From NCBI RefSeq assembly GCF_047675955.1, contig NC_132928.1, positions 43,766,889-43,830,888 on the forward strand: 64,000 nt of DNA, written 5' to 3'. Origin of the DNA: Chlorocebus sabaeus (taxonomy: Eukaryota; Chordata; Mammalia; Primates; Cercopithecidae). Both the position numbers and the translations under genes were made by a program. How positions within the stretch are numbered: position 1 is the first letter of the stretch; every line of letters begins with the position of its first letter. The notes beneath the pieces are model-generated. The model was not told the origin of the DNA and made no database searches. It saw nothing but the letters and a program-made list of their open reading frames with translations. This document shows positions 23,033 to 34,720 of the stretch, in pieces.

Positions 23033-25561
23033 CTAAATAAGAAATTAGAGTCTTGTGATATTTTACCACAAAATTAGAAATTATTAAATATCAAATATAT
23101 CAAAGAGAAGTAAAGTTTTTCTTATGACAATAATTTCAAGATATTTCTCCTGGTATGGAAATATGAAGAGATTATGTTAGTTAATGCCTCTAAATCCCAG
23201 TGGGTCTTAAGAGACCTATGGTAAAGTTTGAACAAAGTTGTTTTTATCTAAACATTCAGATGATAGTAAGTAAAGCATTTTCCTAGTGAGTTCACAGTGA
23301 TTTCTTGGTGGGGCAGGAACTATATTAATCCTACAGACTGGATGTGGGGAGAGTTTTAGGGTGAAATAAAGACAGAGCAAAAATAAGACACTGTCACAGA
23401 AATACAACATGAAGATTGTCAACCAAACAGAGTGTATACATGATGTGGAGACATGATGTTTTATAATTCCCTTTTTTTAAAAGGCCTGATATTGTAGAGA
23501 TGAGGAAACTCTACTGTTCATGCATCTTTTGGAGATCTCATTCTGTTAAACAAAGGATAATAGCTCAATTCTTGAAATGGTAGTTGAGAAAGTAGTGAGA
23601 CAAATAGCTTTCCTGGATTCATTTACTACTAACAGAATGAATGGAAATGATGTACTCTTGGAGAAAAAAAAATGATACAACAATCTTTGAGTGTATAATA
23701 GAATCAAAAGGAATATTGGAAATAAGTAAACATTAAATCTATACTAACGATGTATTTATTTAGCAAACGTTTTGCCAGGTATTATTCTAAGCATTTAAAA
23801 AAATTATTTAATCTCTATAAGAAGAAGAAAACACATTAAATAAAAATTACATGACTACAGAAGACACTGTTAATAATCCTGTATTAAATGATATTAAAAT
23901 ATTAAAGGATGAATATATAACCCAGGATATATATAAAAGAATAGCAGAAATACATAGAATATGTCATTGAAGCTACACTTAAATTGAGTTAAAGGCTTAA
24001 ACAGTGACTATGAAAATTATATTTATGGGAAAAATTAAAGATTGGCCTATTTAATTGTGCTCATAGTAAAATGTTGACTGATGAGAACAAAAAGGTTAAA
24101 CTGATGGGACTCCAGTTTCCTGTCCATGTTGTCAAGAAAAAAGGAGGCTGTAATCATTTCCTTACATCCCAGTCATTCCTTTATGAACTTTAATTAGACT
24201 ACTTAATTAATATTTGTTGAGTTAATAAAAATATAAATGAACAAACAAAAGAAAGAAGTTGCATTATCTTTAATTTTTAAATGATAGAACAATCATGAGC
24301 AAGATGAAATTCAAAGTAAAAGATAATGAAAAAGATGTCTAGTAACTTTAAATGAATTCAAGCATTATATTCCAGGTGAAAATGAGGAAGTAAGGAAGAG
24401 ATGTTTTTCTAGGTGGAAAAGGGAAGTCAAAACAAGAAATTAGCTTGGGAGTCAGGAATCCCGAGGGGAACAAGAAGCAACAGGGCCACCAGCGGGTCCA
24501 GTGGGAGTGAGCAGTCATGGTACTTCCCTGAACTTAAACCCTTCTAAAGAAGGCCTCCTCTCCAGGCTTCACCTCCCTAATTCTCAGTGACTCTTGGAAT
24601 AGTTATTGTTAATTCTTTAGGTATCTGAAAAGCTTGCTAAAGATATTTTTCTTTTAATATTGGTAGAAAATGAAGTAATCATTGGTGACAACGACTGCTG
24701 AGATTGAAAAGCTTGCCACAGAAACAGACACAGCCATGAAGACCTTCAGTTGCTGCTGCCCAGGAACAACTGCTAAAAGGCACATGTGGGGGCACAAATG
24801 GTACTAGCCATCTGGAGGCCCTCAGGAGGTTACAGAAAGACTACTGCTTGGACTTTGCCAGAACTGCTACAAACCTGCTTTGAATCACTGCTGATGAATA
24901 CACACTTGAGAAAGGATGTTCTTAATTACCTACTTGGCAGAGTTAGGGTAAAAGTGACAGTCCTTTTCATATTCCCCTGAGGAGAAATAATATCAATCAC
25001 CCGGCAGAAAACATGGTAGGATAGAAAGCTCAGAAATTCAAGGAAAAGAAGGGCTTGAATAAGCCTCCAAGTGACAATTTACAATCTGGTCCTAGAATTA
25101 CCAGTTGAGAGAAGATCTAGAAAAAGAGGTTTTCAGAAGTATCCAGAACAAACAAAGGAATAGTCCTAATTATACCTCTGCCAGGTTGAGATAAATCTGG
25201 AATATTTTGAATAGCTCCAGCTATCACATTGTAAAGAGAAAACCTGCCAAAAAAAAAAAAAAAAAAAAAAAGAATGAAATAAGAAGTAGCAGGAAGGATC
25301 TGAACAACCTGGAAAACATGTGAGACTAGGCAAGTTCGAAAGAATGGAAAGTCTTTACATTGAAAGAAATAAAATACCTGAAAGGAAAAAAAATACTTAT
25401 TCAAAGAGTTGTTATCCAAAAGATGGGTTAGTTTCTATTACACTCAAATGTTGTACCAAGGATTGATGTGGAGTTTTATAAGGATGGCAATTTGGGTTCA
25501 ATACAGCATTCTGAAACAATATAACATTATGCCAATGCCTATATCTTTGAGTATTACATAC
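23033..25561. other. HMCN1 intron, 2.5 kb, mostly unassigned
   Basis: No exon, Alu or L1 is seen. The only simple feature is a run of 23 A at about 25249-25271, which could be the tail of an unrecognised old retroposon. 24440-24990 is somewhat richer in GC, but I identify no family and no convincing coding frame. Confidence 0.5.
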
Positions 25562-25657
25562 CTTTTGCAGGACATGGAAATGCAATGCGTTGATTGGCCA
25601 CTCTTTCTTGGAATGGAGTGTTATATGGAGGTTCTAGATCTTCCACTGTGGGTGGTT
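25562..25657 (-). CDS. HMCN1: HMCN1 exon: first part of Ig domain ~10
   Basis: This 96-nt exon encodes (E)PPTVEDLEPPYNTPFQERV and then ANQRIAFPCPAK, with the first Ig cysteine in FPC. The core Trp is in the following exon, so the intron here falls earlier in the fold than in other split domains. The split is phase 1 (AAAG|GTATGT), giving Gly. An acceptor AG follows TTTTCCTAAT. Confidence 0.94.
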
Positions 25658-26329
25658 CTATTAGGAAAACAAATGCATTATCACAGGCTTTATTTGAGCA
25701 ATTTCAAACTCTCCTAAGGCACAATGAACCACCTGCACTGATGAGCTGCTATCTCTGCTGATTCTTCTTTTAAATATGATTCCTATTTCCAGCTGCCAAA
25801 CATTTCTACCTAGATGTGACACAGTGCCTTAAACTGAAAATTCTCCAAACAAAATTCATTATTTTATGCTTCCCGCAATCCTGTTCTGTTTCCCTTATTC
25901 CCTCAAAGAAGGCATTATGGTCCACCCAGTCATTTTTCTTTCTCCCTTAAGTTTGGCCTCCATATCCAATCATATAGTACCATATATGTTCACGTATCTG
26001 TGTCTTCCTCTCTATGTTTAAGACCATTGCTTATTTCCAACCCTTATTTTCTCTTACCAGACTATTCCAATAGACTTCTTATGGGGATCCTTTCCTCAAA
26101 CATGTTCCCCTTTAGATTGATATTCTGCACAGTCCCCAGAATACTCTGAAATACAAATCTCATCATTGACTTATCTAATTCAAATCATTACTTGTACTCA
26201 TCTTGTCTATAAGATAAAGTTTCAGACCTGTTCTTTCCAAAGTGCCCCCTGTCAGTGCATCTCATGTCTCTGAAAAGCTTCATCATCCATTCATTGCATG
26301 AAGAAATTTGGGAGTTATTCTTGAGAACT
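25658..26329. other. HMCN1 intron, unassigned, possibly L2-derived
   Basis: Pyrimidine-rich sequence leading into the clearer L2 at 26330. I see no exon. It may be a diverged 5' extension of that L2. Confidence 0.4.
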
Positions 26330-27330
26330 TGAGAACTCTATCTCCTTCAGTCTCATATCCAATCCATCACCATGTCCTGAGTATTTCCTTTCCTAATTAT
26401 TTTTTAGCCCATTCCCTTCTTTTCCCCTTTCTAACTACCGCCATCTTTTACCTGGGCTACTACACTAGTCTATACCAGTTTCCCTTATCTTCTCTAGCTG
26501 AATGATTCCCTCCCAAAGGAGTGATTTTAAAATTGGAAATCAAGGCCAGGCACAGTGGCTCAAGCCTGTAATCCTAGCACTTTGGGAGGCCGAGACGGGC
26601 AGATCACAAGGTCAGGAGATCGAGACCATCCTGGCTAACACGGTGAAACCCCGTCTCTACTAAAATATAAAAAACTAGCCGGGCGAGGTGGCGGCGCCTG
26701 TAGTTCCAGCTACTCGGGAGGCTGAGGCAGGAGAATGGCCTAAACCCAGGAGGCGCAGCTTACAGTGAGCTGAGATCCGGCCACTGCACTCCAGCCTGGG
26801 CGACAGAACGAGACTCCGTCTCAAAAAAAAAAAAAAAAAAAAACTGGAAATCAGCCACATCACTTTCCCAACTATGACTTCTTAAAGTCTTTTTATTGCA
26901 TTTAGAATAAATTCTAACTTCATTAGTCTGGTTTCCTAGGTCTTGGATAACCTGACCCATGACCACATCTCCAGCTTCATCACATATTACTCAGCCCTCA
27001 GTCTGGAATGCAGCTAGCTGGCCTTCATTGACGATGACTGATTACAGTGTCCCCAAAATATTACATGCCTTTCTCTTCATATTCTATGTCCTTTTCCTGG
27101 AAAGTTCTCTCCACATTCTCTTTGAAGGGCTGCCCCTCACTTCTACCTACCCTTCAAATCTCAACTGACATGTCTCTACCCCAAGGGAAGCCTTCTGTGA
27201 TTTGTCTTTTTGTTAAAAGCTCATATAGAGTCTTCCGCCATTTCATGAGGGCACTAACCAATGTTTAATTATGTAATCATGAGATTATTTCATGAATTAT
27301 TATCTTTCCCATTCAACTATAAACATGAAT
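26330..27330 (+). repeat. LINE-2 fragment, interrupted by an AluY
   Basis: Sense L2 phrases flank the Alu: TGGGCTACTACACTAGTCTA before it, and CTCCAGCTTCATCACATATT, TTCCTGGAAAGTTCTCTCC and AGGGAAGCCTTCTGTGATTT after it. Diverged, with approximate limits. Confidence 0.7.
26544..26843 (+). mobile_element. AluY (Old World monkey type), plus strand
   Basis: A full-length Alu with GGCTCAAGCCTGTAATCC and GAGCTGAGATCCGGCCACTG, variants I associate with cercopithecid AluY. It inserted in the L2, with target duplication AAATTGGAAATCA / AAACTGGAAATCA (one mismatch) ending at 26853. Confidence 0.93.
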
Positions 27331-27413
27331 ACCCAATACAGTTTGTGGAATGAACAGGAAAACTTCTCCATTAGTGTCCTAGCCAACCATCCAACAAACT
27401 TGGCAATGGGTCA

Positions 27414-27517
27414 GGTACCTTAGTACTGTACTAATACTTAGAAGAGTATTAGTACTAATTAATACTAATACTCAGTACAGCACTAAGAACTATCTAATAC
27501 TGTGCTAAGTACCATAC
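27414..27517. repeat. Nested hairpin cluster of TTAGTACTGTACT-like units
   Basis: TACTAATACT-TAGAAG-AGTATTAGTA (about 27429-27454) is a perfect 10-bp stem with a 6-base loop. The outer CTTAGTACTGTACT (from 27419) pairs with AGTACAGCACTAAG (ending at 27487), and a third diverged copy, ACTGTGCTAAGTACC, follows. It lies inside L2-derived sequence. Confidence 0.75.
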
Positions 27518-27890
27518 CTGCTTATCTTTTCTTCTTGTCTTTGTACTAGTATTCCCTCTGACAAGAATGTTCTTCCCCCTGATTTCCACGTGGCCGGTTC
27601 TTTCCGGTCCCGCGGATCTCACTCTAAAGATCACCTCAGAGAAGTCCTGCTTGATAGTTGAATCTAAAGTAGGCAACTCTCAGGACCATTGCCTTATTTT
27701 AATTTCCTACAAAGCACTTTTCACAATCTGTATTTCTTGTTTATATGTTTGTCTGTTTTCCGTCTACTCACACTAGAACAGCTCATGAAAGCAGGGGTTT
27801 TGCCTTTGTTACTACTTTCTCATCACCATCTAGAATATGACAGATGCCTGGCAAGAGCTCAATCAATATTTGTTGCTTGAATACATAAAC
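27518..27890 (+). repeat. LINE-2 3' end
   Basis: Sequence typical of the L2 3' terminus: AAAGCACTTTTCACAATCTG, CTCATGAAAGCAGGGGTTTT, CAATCAATATTTGTTGCTTGAA. It is probably the same element as 26330-27330, separated by the hairpin cluster. Confidence 0.75.
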
Positions 27891-28310
27891 ACTGATCTTT
27901 AAATCTTCAAAGCAAATACAGTAATAATAGAGAAGTAGTGGATCTAGATTTCCTAGGGCTCTATTTTGAGTGCACCCCAGCACTGTGAGGTGACAACCTA
28001 CTCCAATTCACTCTTCCCGCAATGTCTCCCAAACCAAAAACAGTGGGTGGGGCATCATCTAGGATTGTTTCTGTTATCTACATGATCCATGGCAACTTTG
28101 TTTCAAAAGTAAACATACAAAAATTGATGCAGGTTTAGAAATGGTATGTTTCATTTCTTTTGGGAATGGTTCTTCTTTCAAAGAGTCACAAAAGTTATAT
28201 AGAGCTCTTTCTGAAGTGATTTAAGATTATCCAAGATAATCTATTTAGCTCTAGGACTTTTCCCTCACTCCCCACCCCACATACATATATTTTCCTGTGT
28301 CAAAAATCAC
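27891..28310. other. HMCN1 intron next to exon 28311, unassigned
   Basis: Nothing recognised. It ends at the donor of the single-exon Ig domain. Confidence 0.5.
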
Positions 28311-28583
28311 CTTGGACACGTAGCGTTATCTCTGTTTCATCAGTGCCTGCTATGTTAGTAGCAACACATGTATATATGCCAGCATCTGAGGGCATGGCTT
28401 GGTCGATGCTTAAAGTTCCGTCTGGATTGCTAACATGCTGCACTCCATCAACCAGCATGGTGCTTCCACCTTTGAACCAGGTGATTACAGGAACAGGGGT
28501 CCCTTGAGCATTACATGGAATATCCACTCTTTGACCAACTTGGACTTTGAGATGTTTAGGTCCACGCTGTATCTTTGGAGGAA
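28311..28583 (-). CDS. HMCN1: HMCN1 exon: complete Ig domain ~9 in one exon
   Basis: This 273-nt exon holds a whole Ig-like domain of 90 codons, unlike the other nine domains here. It runs from (V)PPKIQRGPKHLKVQVGQRV through DIPCNAQGTPVPVITWFKGG to DAGIYTCVATNIAGTDETEI. Both cysteines (IPC and YTC) and the Trp (ITW) are present. It is bounded by phase-1 introns (acceptor TCTAG|TT, donor CAAG|GTGATT), so it could be skipped without changing frame. Confidence 0.96.
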
Positions 28584-28654
28584 CTAGAAATAATAATTGG
28601 GTATTAATAATCCAACTTTTACAAATTCCTTCCTTTACTCACTTTAAATGAGAG

Positions 28655-28860
28655 CTCCTTATCAATAGGCAGCATGGAAAAGTGAAACAATTTCAAGATT
28701 TGGACCTAGGCTCGGACCATTCACTAGCTAGGTGATCTAGGACAAGTCAGTAAACTTCCTGAAGCCTGTTTTCTTGATAATCCAGGGAAAATAGCCTGTA
28801 ATCCCAGTACATTGCAAGGATTACAGGAAATAATAAATATAAAACTCTTAGTTCCAAACT
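28655..28860 (+). repeat. MIR SINE
   Basis: MIR core phrases: GATTTGGACCTAGGCTCGG, CACTAGCTAGGTGATCTAGG, CAAGTCAGTAAACTTCCTGA. Diverged. Confidence 0.7.
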
Positions 28861-29247
28861 TGAGGAACAGCAAGCATTTTAAAATGTTAGGCATCTTTTA
28901 ATTTGTAAATAATTTTAGGTTAAAAACTCTCTTAAAAGGCAATCCAGGTAATTTCTATAAGGGACAAAAAGCATTTCTCTCCATGTATTCAGTTTCTGTT
29001 CTCTTTGTAGAAGGATCAGACAATAAGAAAAGTTTCTCATGAAAGCCTTTGCTAATTTCAGATAAGAAAACCACAAAGATCCTCTATCTCTTCCTTTTAT
29101 CAACTTCCTTTAGAAATTTAAATGCAGTAGTTTATCAATATACCAGAAAAGGATTCCTGATTTCCACATACTTGCATTGTGCACTGTAGAATCAAGTTGA
29201 GCCACAAGGATATAATTATAATTAATGTACCATACATTCTTTAACTT

Positions 29248-29440
29248 AATATTTAATGAACACTTTCTAAAGGTTGTCACTAACAACAACCTTATATATT
29301 TGATGATAGTATTATCATCATTTTATGAAAGAGAAAACTAAAGATAAGAAAAGTTAGTGAATATGCCTGATGCCCTAGAGCTAGTAAATGACAGGACTCT
29401 TACATGACTTCACACCCCATAATCAATGTGGACACAATTG
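29248..29440 (+). repeat. MIR SINE
   Basis: MIR 3' core: ATTATCATCATTTTATGAAAG, GAGAAAACTAAAGATAAG, CTAGAGCTAGTAAATGACAG. Confidence 0.7.
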
Positions 29441-30054
29441 TCCTGATCATCTGAGAGTGAAATCAGATCAATACTATCTGAGCTAATTTCTTCTGATATT
29501 TGAATATCTTTCATCTAAACAATGCCTGGTGTAGAGTATGCACTCAGTGTGTTGAATGAATGAAGAACTGGATGGACTGTGTGGATTGGAGGAATAAAGC
29601 AAACTAACTAGGGAGGTGTAGTCAAAGAATCCTAGAAAACATAATTTTTTCAGTTGCTGAGATCTTTAAATATTGAAAATGATCATTTAAATACTACTAA
29701 ATTATTATTTAAAAATTTGTATTAGCTTCTATAAAATGTTACTAGCTTAAACACATTTTCTTTCTACCATATATCAACAATAATAGCAATAAGTGACTGC
29801 TGACCTTTAGAAAAATCGAGATCCAAAAATTTAATATAGTTTATTTGATAAAGGAAGAAACAAAAGATTGTTTATAAATAGCAGAAAAACTTTTCAGAGT
29901 AAATGAAAGAAAATCACAAGTCTCAGATTTTAGAGAATGTTTTCTTTAATTACTCCATAAACAATTTGGAAATTAGCTATCAAATAAACTAGGATTATGG
30001 GTTTTCTTGTGGCCAGTCCACAGGGTTGTCATATGCTCTCATTTCAAAACTCAC
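29441..30054. other. HMCN1 intron, unassigned
   Basis: AT-rich, no recognised element before the exon at 30055-30182. Confidence 0.5.
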
Positions 30055-30182
30055 CATGGACATTTAATTTGACAGCTTGAGTCACGTTCCCAGCAATATT
30101 TGTGGCAACACAAAGATACATCCCACTATCTGAAATGCGGGTTTCAGTGATCTTCATTGAACCAGAAGGGAGGAACGTATGT
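30055..30182 (-). CDS. HMCN1: HMCN1 exon: second half of Ig domain ~8
   Basis: This 128-nt exon completes Arg (AG|A) and encodes HTFLPSGSMKITETRISDSG, then MYLCVATNIAGNVTQAVKLN and VH. The second cysteine is in MYLC. The donor CATG|GTGAGT is a strong consensus site. The upstream intron (30183-33249) contains an ancient L1 and a young AluY. Confidence 0.95.
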
Positions 30183-30819
30183 CTAAAAGAAAGAAACCAA
30201 ATAGTAGACCATGGAACAGGCGAATTTAAATATCCCCTATGCAGCTACACTTCAGTATGAAATTACTACTCTGCAAGTAGTTTTTAAAATCATTTTCCCA
30301 TCTGCAATGTCTATCTATACACCTTAAAAGCCAGGACTTTTCATAATTATCTTGTGTATGATGTTCCTGCAAACAGAAAAACAGTTTTATTTTACTTTTA
30401 AATCTTAATGGTCTGAAATTGCCAAATAATTGTACATCTTTCTGCTCTACAAAGCAAATGTGTATTTGAGTTAACTTTGAATTTATTTTGAGCAATTTGT
30501 TATCATTTTCTACATTGTTAAAGTAAAGGAAAAAGAAGATATATATGTTCTCAAAAATAGTTGAATATATTCCTCCTTTTGAGTAGCAATGCAGCTGGGT
30601 GAGCCAGACCTACATATAAAAATTTATTGCATTGTGTTAAAATAGTTTTAAAGGTAGTAGAGGCCAGGTACACCTACCTAATACCAAGATTTCTTACACA
30701 GCTAAGTCAAATGAATAGTGCTATTGGCCCAGAGACATGCAAATGAATAAACAGTTAAGGACAGAGTCCTCCAGAAAGACCTCAGCATATTTGAGAACTC
30801 AACATGTAATATGTAACAT

Positions 30820-32040
30820 CAGAGGTTATGTCGCAAAAAGTAAGGAACGTATTGACTATTCAAAGTGATGTTGTGCAACTGACTTTCCAAATGGAAAAAT
30901 AAAGATATAGAATGAGAGCACTACGTGATATCACTTACAAAATTTAAAATTCAGATAGATTGAAGTCCAAAATGTAGAAAACAAAACTTAAAATATTAGA
31001 ATTAAACACTGAAGGTTATGTTTATAATCTGCTTCATGTCAAGATACAAAAAGTACACATCTGAAAAAGAACAGATTAACACATTGTGCTCCTTAAAAAC
31101 TGAAACTTTCTGTACAACAAAAGGCACCACACATAGACTTGACACCACAGCAATAGACTGAGAGAAGATATTTTCAACACATATAAAAGACAAAAGATTA
31201 TTATCAAAAATAAAGACCAAATTTCTACATTCAATAAGAGAAAGACAAGTCACCAGAAAACTGTGCAACAGATTTATAGGTTATTCATCAACACCACAAA
31301 TGGCCAACAAACACATAAAAAGGTTCTCAGTTCACTTGAAGTCAATCACATGAAAATTAAAACAATCACAAGATACCATTTTACACCCATCAACTGGCAA
31401 AAATTCCTAAGTCAGTCAGTACCATGCGCTAATTAGAACATGGACACAAGTACACCCATATTCTGCTGGTGGATGGATAATCAATACTGTCCCTTTAGAA
31501 AGCAATTTAGCAATGCCTATGAAGCTGGAAGCAGGAGTTTGCTTTGATCAGGAATTGTAGCTCTGTATGTAGGTCCTAAAGAAAGTCATGCATAAGTATA
31601 CAAAGAGAAATATACAAAGCTATTCACTGAAAAGCCTTGTTTTAAAAACAAACAAAAAAAAAATAGAAAGAATAAACAAACTAGAATGTCCATAAATAAA
31701 GGAATGAAAAAATAAAATGTAGAATATGCATGTAGGAGTTAAAATGAATAAATGGAATCCCTATGTATAAGAGTAGACAAATGTTGACTTAATAAAGCAA
31801 GTAATAAAACAATAATATACTATTTGTTACAATAGCAAATTGAAAACAGACACACAAAACAAAATTGAAAACACAGAAAACAGTAATCTACATTGTTTAA
31901 GGATGTATGTGTAGAATGCATACCAAGTTTGTGGCAGTGTTTGCCTCTGGGAAGAGGGAGAAGAAATTGCGACTGTGGAAGGGAACAATAAAACTTTCTG
32001 ATCTGTATTACTATAATTTTTTACTCAAAAACATTCAAAG
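30820..32040 (+). mobile_element. Ancient LINE-1 (L1M-type) 3' part, plus strand
   Basis: Diverged L1 ORF2/3' end: CTTTCTGTACAACAAAAGGC, AAATGGCCAACAAACACATA, CACAAGATACCATTTTACACC, then an L1 3' UTR-like tail. Many frame breaks, and the limits are approximate. Confidence 0.65.
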
Positions 32041-32248
32041 AAAATTTTTTCAAACAAATAGTAAAATTATATAAAGTCCTTCTTAATTGTTTTCCTTCAC
32101 TGGCAGTAGGGAAATGACACTAGCATGAATTTATGTCTTCATAATTATATATCAATGATTCTAATAGAAAGTTAATTATAGTCTAGTGACTAATTCTTAT
32201 TTCACCAGTAACTTTTGCCTTGATGTTGGGTTAAAATAGTAACCAAGA

Positions 32249-32553
32249 GGCCGGGCGCGGTGGCTCAAGCCTGTAATCCCAGCACTTTGGGAGGCCGAGA
32301 CGGGCGGATCACGAGGTCAAGAGATCGAGACCATCCTGGTTAACACGGTGAAACCCCGTCTCTACTAAAAAATACAAAAAACTAGCCGGGCGAGGTGGCG
32401 GGCACCTGTAGTCCCAGCTACTCGGGAGGCTGAGGCCGGAGAATGGCGTGAACCCGGGAGGCGGAGCTTGCAGTGAGCTGAGATCCGGCCACTGCACTCC
32501 AGCCTGGGCGACAGAGCTACACTCCGCCTCAAAAAAAAAAAAAAAAAAAAAAA
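32249..32553 (+). mobile_element. Young AluY (Old World monkey type), plus strand
   Basis: An almost consensus Alu retaining many CpGs, with GAGCTGAGATCCGGCCACTG and a pure A-tail of about 26. It has a perfect 16-bp target duplication AAAATAGTAACCAAGA (32233-32248 and 32554-32569). The least diverged Alu in the window and likely lineage-specific. Confidence 0.95.
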
Positions 32554-32584
32554 AAAATAGTAACCAAGAACTAGAGACAATGAA

Positions 32585-32680
32585 TGTGAAATGTACATTA
32601 TTTTACATAATCCTCTCAGGTAAGTATCATCCCCATTTTATAAATAGGAAATATGAGGTTCAGAGAGACCCCTTAAAAAT
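32585..32680 (+). repeat. MIR fragment
   Basis: CTCTCAGGTAAGTATCATCC, CCATTTTATAAATAGGAAAT, GAGGTTCAGAGAG are MIR-core-like. Short and diverged. Confidence 0.5.
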
Positions 32681-33249
32681 TTTCAAAGGTTTCAGGCAAA
32701 CTTTAAGTGGAAGAGATAAATATAAACTCATAGCTGGTTGGCAACGAAGGTTGTGCTTTCAAAGCTCCAGTATTCTTCTTATTACGTCACTTAGCCTATC
32801 AAATACAGTACATTGTCTCAATGTGCTCATATTTGTATAAGGGTTTAAGCAAGAAGACTTACAAAATCATCCAATGAAAGCCAAATCCTAGACATTAGAG
32901 TGTGCCTATTGTATTTTATTGCTCTTATGGGATTAATGGAATTCTATGTGTGCTTACACATTGGGCTAACAGGAATCTTGTACAATTCTGCTCCATTTTA
33001 ATAACTACCTTATAAAATGCACCAGGGGAAAATTATGGCAAAGCTGAATGTTAGCATTTCTGACATTAAAGATGTCAGAAGCATGATTCAGATGTTATAA
33101 ATACTTCTTGTAGATTCAGATGTACATGTGCATTATCTCAATTTTAAAAGTGATTTTTTGAGACGTTTGATAACCTGAATAGGCACGGCCATCTGTCCCA
33201 AGAGGTTGATTATGTTTTCATGTGTTGCAATTCATCCCAGATCTCCTAC
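32681..33249. other. HMCN1 intron, unassigned
   Basis: No element recognised up to the donor of exon 33250-33418. Confidence 0.5.
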
Positions 33250-33418
33250 CTTGGAGAGAACGGTGAGATGAGCTGGGTTTCTTTGGCCCAAGTAATTATG
33301 GGTGGAGGTAAGCTCTTCACTTCACATGGAAGTGTTACCTCTTCCCCTGCAAGGACGGAGATCTCAACAGGCTTATCCTGGGACAGTCCTCGTTGATCTC
33401 CGAACACTCTGGGCCTTA
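33250..33418 (-). CDS. HMCN1: HMCN1 exon: first half of Ig domain ~8
   Basis: This 169-nt exon encodes (V)RPRVFGDQRGLSQDKPVEI, then SVLAGEEVTLPCEVKSLPPP and IITWAKETQLISPFSP. Its N-terminal strand is longer than in neighbouring domains. The first cysteine is in LPC and Trp in ITW. It ends phase 2 (CCAAG|GTAGGA) and the Arg codon is completed by the next exon. Confidence 0.95.
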
Positions 33419-34034
33419 CTAAAATAAACACATGTTTTGGAAGGGAAATAGTATATTGAAAACAAAGCACAGTTTAATTTACATTAAAGTGTGGACTACT
33501 AATGTTCTTAAGTAATTTATAAAAAGATGCTGTTCAGGACATAAGCTAAAACTTTCCATTAATACATTTATTGTGAGAACTAAAAGAAAAATGATGAAAA
33601 AATTTCTCTAGTCAGTAATTCCTTTTAGAACACAATGAAGAGATCGGCTTCAATGCCCTCTCAGAGTCTACCATCTGTAAAAGTAAACCCTCAAGGCAGA
33701 CTCCTACCCAAGACATAGCTGAGGTTTGGCTTTGCTAGGAGTGTTAACTAACTGGTGTTACTGAAGAGGGTTGGGTGCAATAAGCATACTTCTTGGGAAA
33801 ATACCATAAAAATTTTCCAAAAGACTATACAATTGCATTCCTTAAAATCAGAATCTAAGTAGAAGTGATTTTGGTTGGCAGTAAAAAATGCATTTCTGTA
33901 AAAAACATATATCAACTTGGGGGAGCAATTCACTTTAGGGGTACATGCATCTGGTAACAGTACTGGGGAAAGAACTGTGAGTTTTGGCACAGATAGACAA
34001 TGTCAATAAAAACCATTCCTCCACCAGCTCTCAC
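33419..34034. other. HMCN1 intron (616 bp), unassigned
   Basis: A short intron between the two Ig domains numbered ~7 and ~8. No repeat family recognised. Confidence 0.6.
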
Positions 34035-34194
34035 CATAGACTGTCAGTTGCACTTTCCTTTTGGCATAGCCGGCTGCGTTGGTGGCGGTGCAGACATACT
34101 CGCCACTCTCCTCTCCCCCAGGTGACACCACATACAGACTGCCATCAGCCCCTGCTGAAAATTTAGCACTGCTGGTTGAAATCAGCTCTCCTTT
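34035..34194 (-). CDS. HMCN1: HMCN1 exon: second half of Ig domain ~7
   Basis: This 160-nt exon encodes KGELISTSSAKFSAGADGSL, then YVVSPGGEESGEYVCTATNA and AGYAKRKVQLTVY. The second cysteine is in GEYVC. Acceptor TTTTTTGCAG and donor TATG|GTGAGA are canonical, and it ends phase 1. A run of about 27 T on the plus strand lies just upstream in the intron (34220-34246). Confidence 0.95.
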
Positions 34195-34215
34195 CTGCAA
34201 AAAACAGCAAAAAGC

Positions 34216-34219
<4 letters not shown>

Positions 34220-34246
<27 letters not shown>
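34220..34246. repeat. Poly-T run
   Basis: About 27 consecutive T in the intron upstream of exon 34035-34194 (coding-strand poly-A). There is no attached retroposon body I can identify. Confidence 0.9.
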
Positions 34247-34252
<6 letters not shown>

Positions 34253-34454
34253 TAAAAGAGTGACCATGTCTAGAAGAGGAATAGAGAGAAAAAAACATCT
34301 CCAATGGGGGAATAGAGTAAATTTTAAAATGCTAACTTGAAAAAAGTTATTTATAAGAAACATTAGACAAATAAAAGTACTAAAAGTGGTATTTCTCCAT
34401 ATCAAATCATGTCACCTTCATTCCAGAGCTACTTAAGAAGGCAGAGAGTAACAG

Positions 34455-34720
34455 TAATGGTAAGGATGGAACAGTGAATGCTTATGCTATGCCAGGCTCT
34501 GTTTTGAGCACTTTACCTGAATTAACCATTTTAACACTCACAACAGTCTTATGAATAGCAACTACCACAACACTCATTTTACAGTTTCGAGTATCAAAGC
34601 ATAGGAGAGGGGAGTAGAGGAATTTGTCCAAGATCACAAAGCCCCTCAGTGGTAGAGCTGGGGTTGAAACCCGGCAGCCAGGCTCTAGAGATCACGTTCT
34701 TAACCTCTGTGCCTGACCAC
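34455..34720 (+). repeat. MIR SINE
   Basis: A long MIR copy: TATGCCAGGCTCTGTTTTGA, CTCATTTTACAGTTTCGAG, TTTGTCCAAGATCACAAAGC, GTTGAAACCCGGCAGCCAGG. Confidence 0.8.

Noticed and set aside
24786..24980. 64-codon plus-strand frame in a GC-richer intron part
   Set aside because: Short, no homology I recognise, no splice signals on the gene strand, composition like the surroundings.
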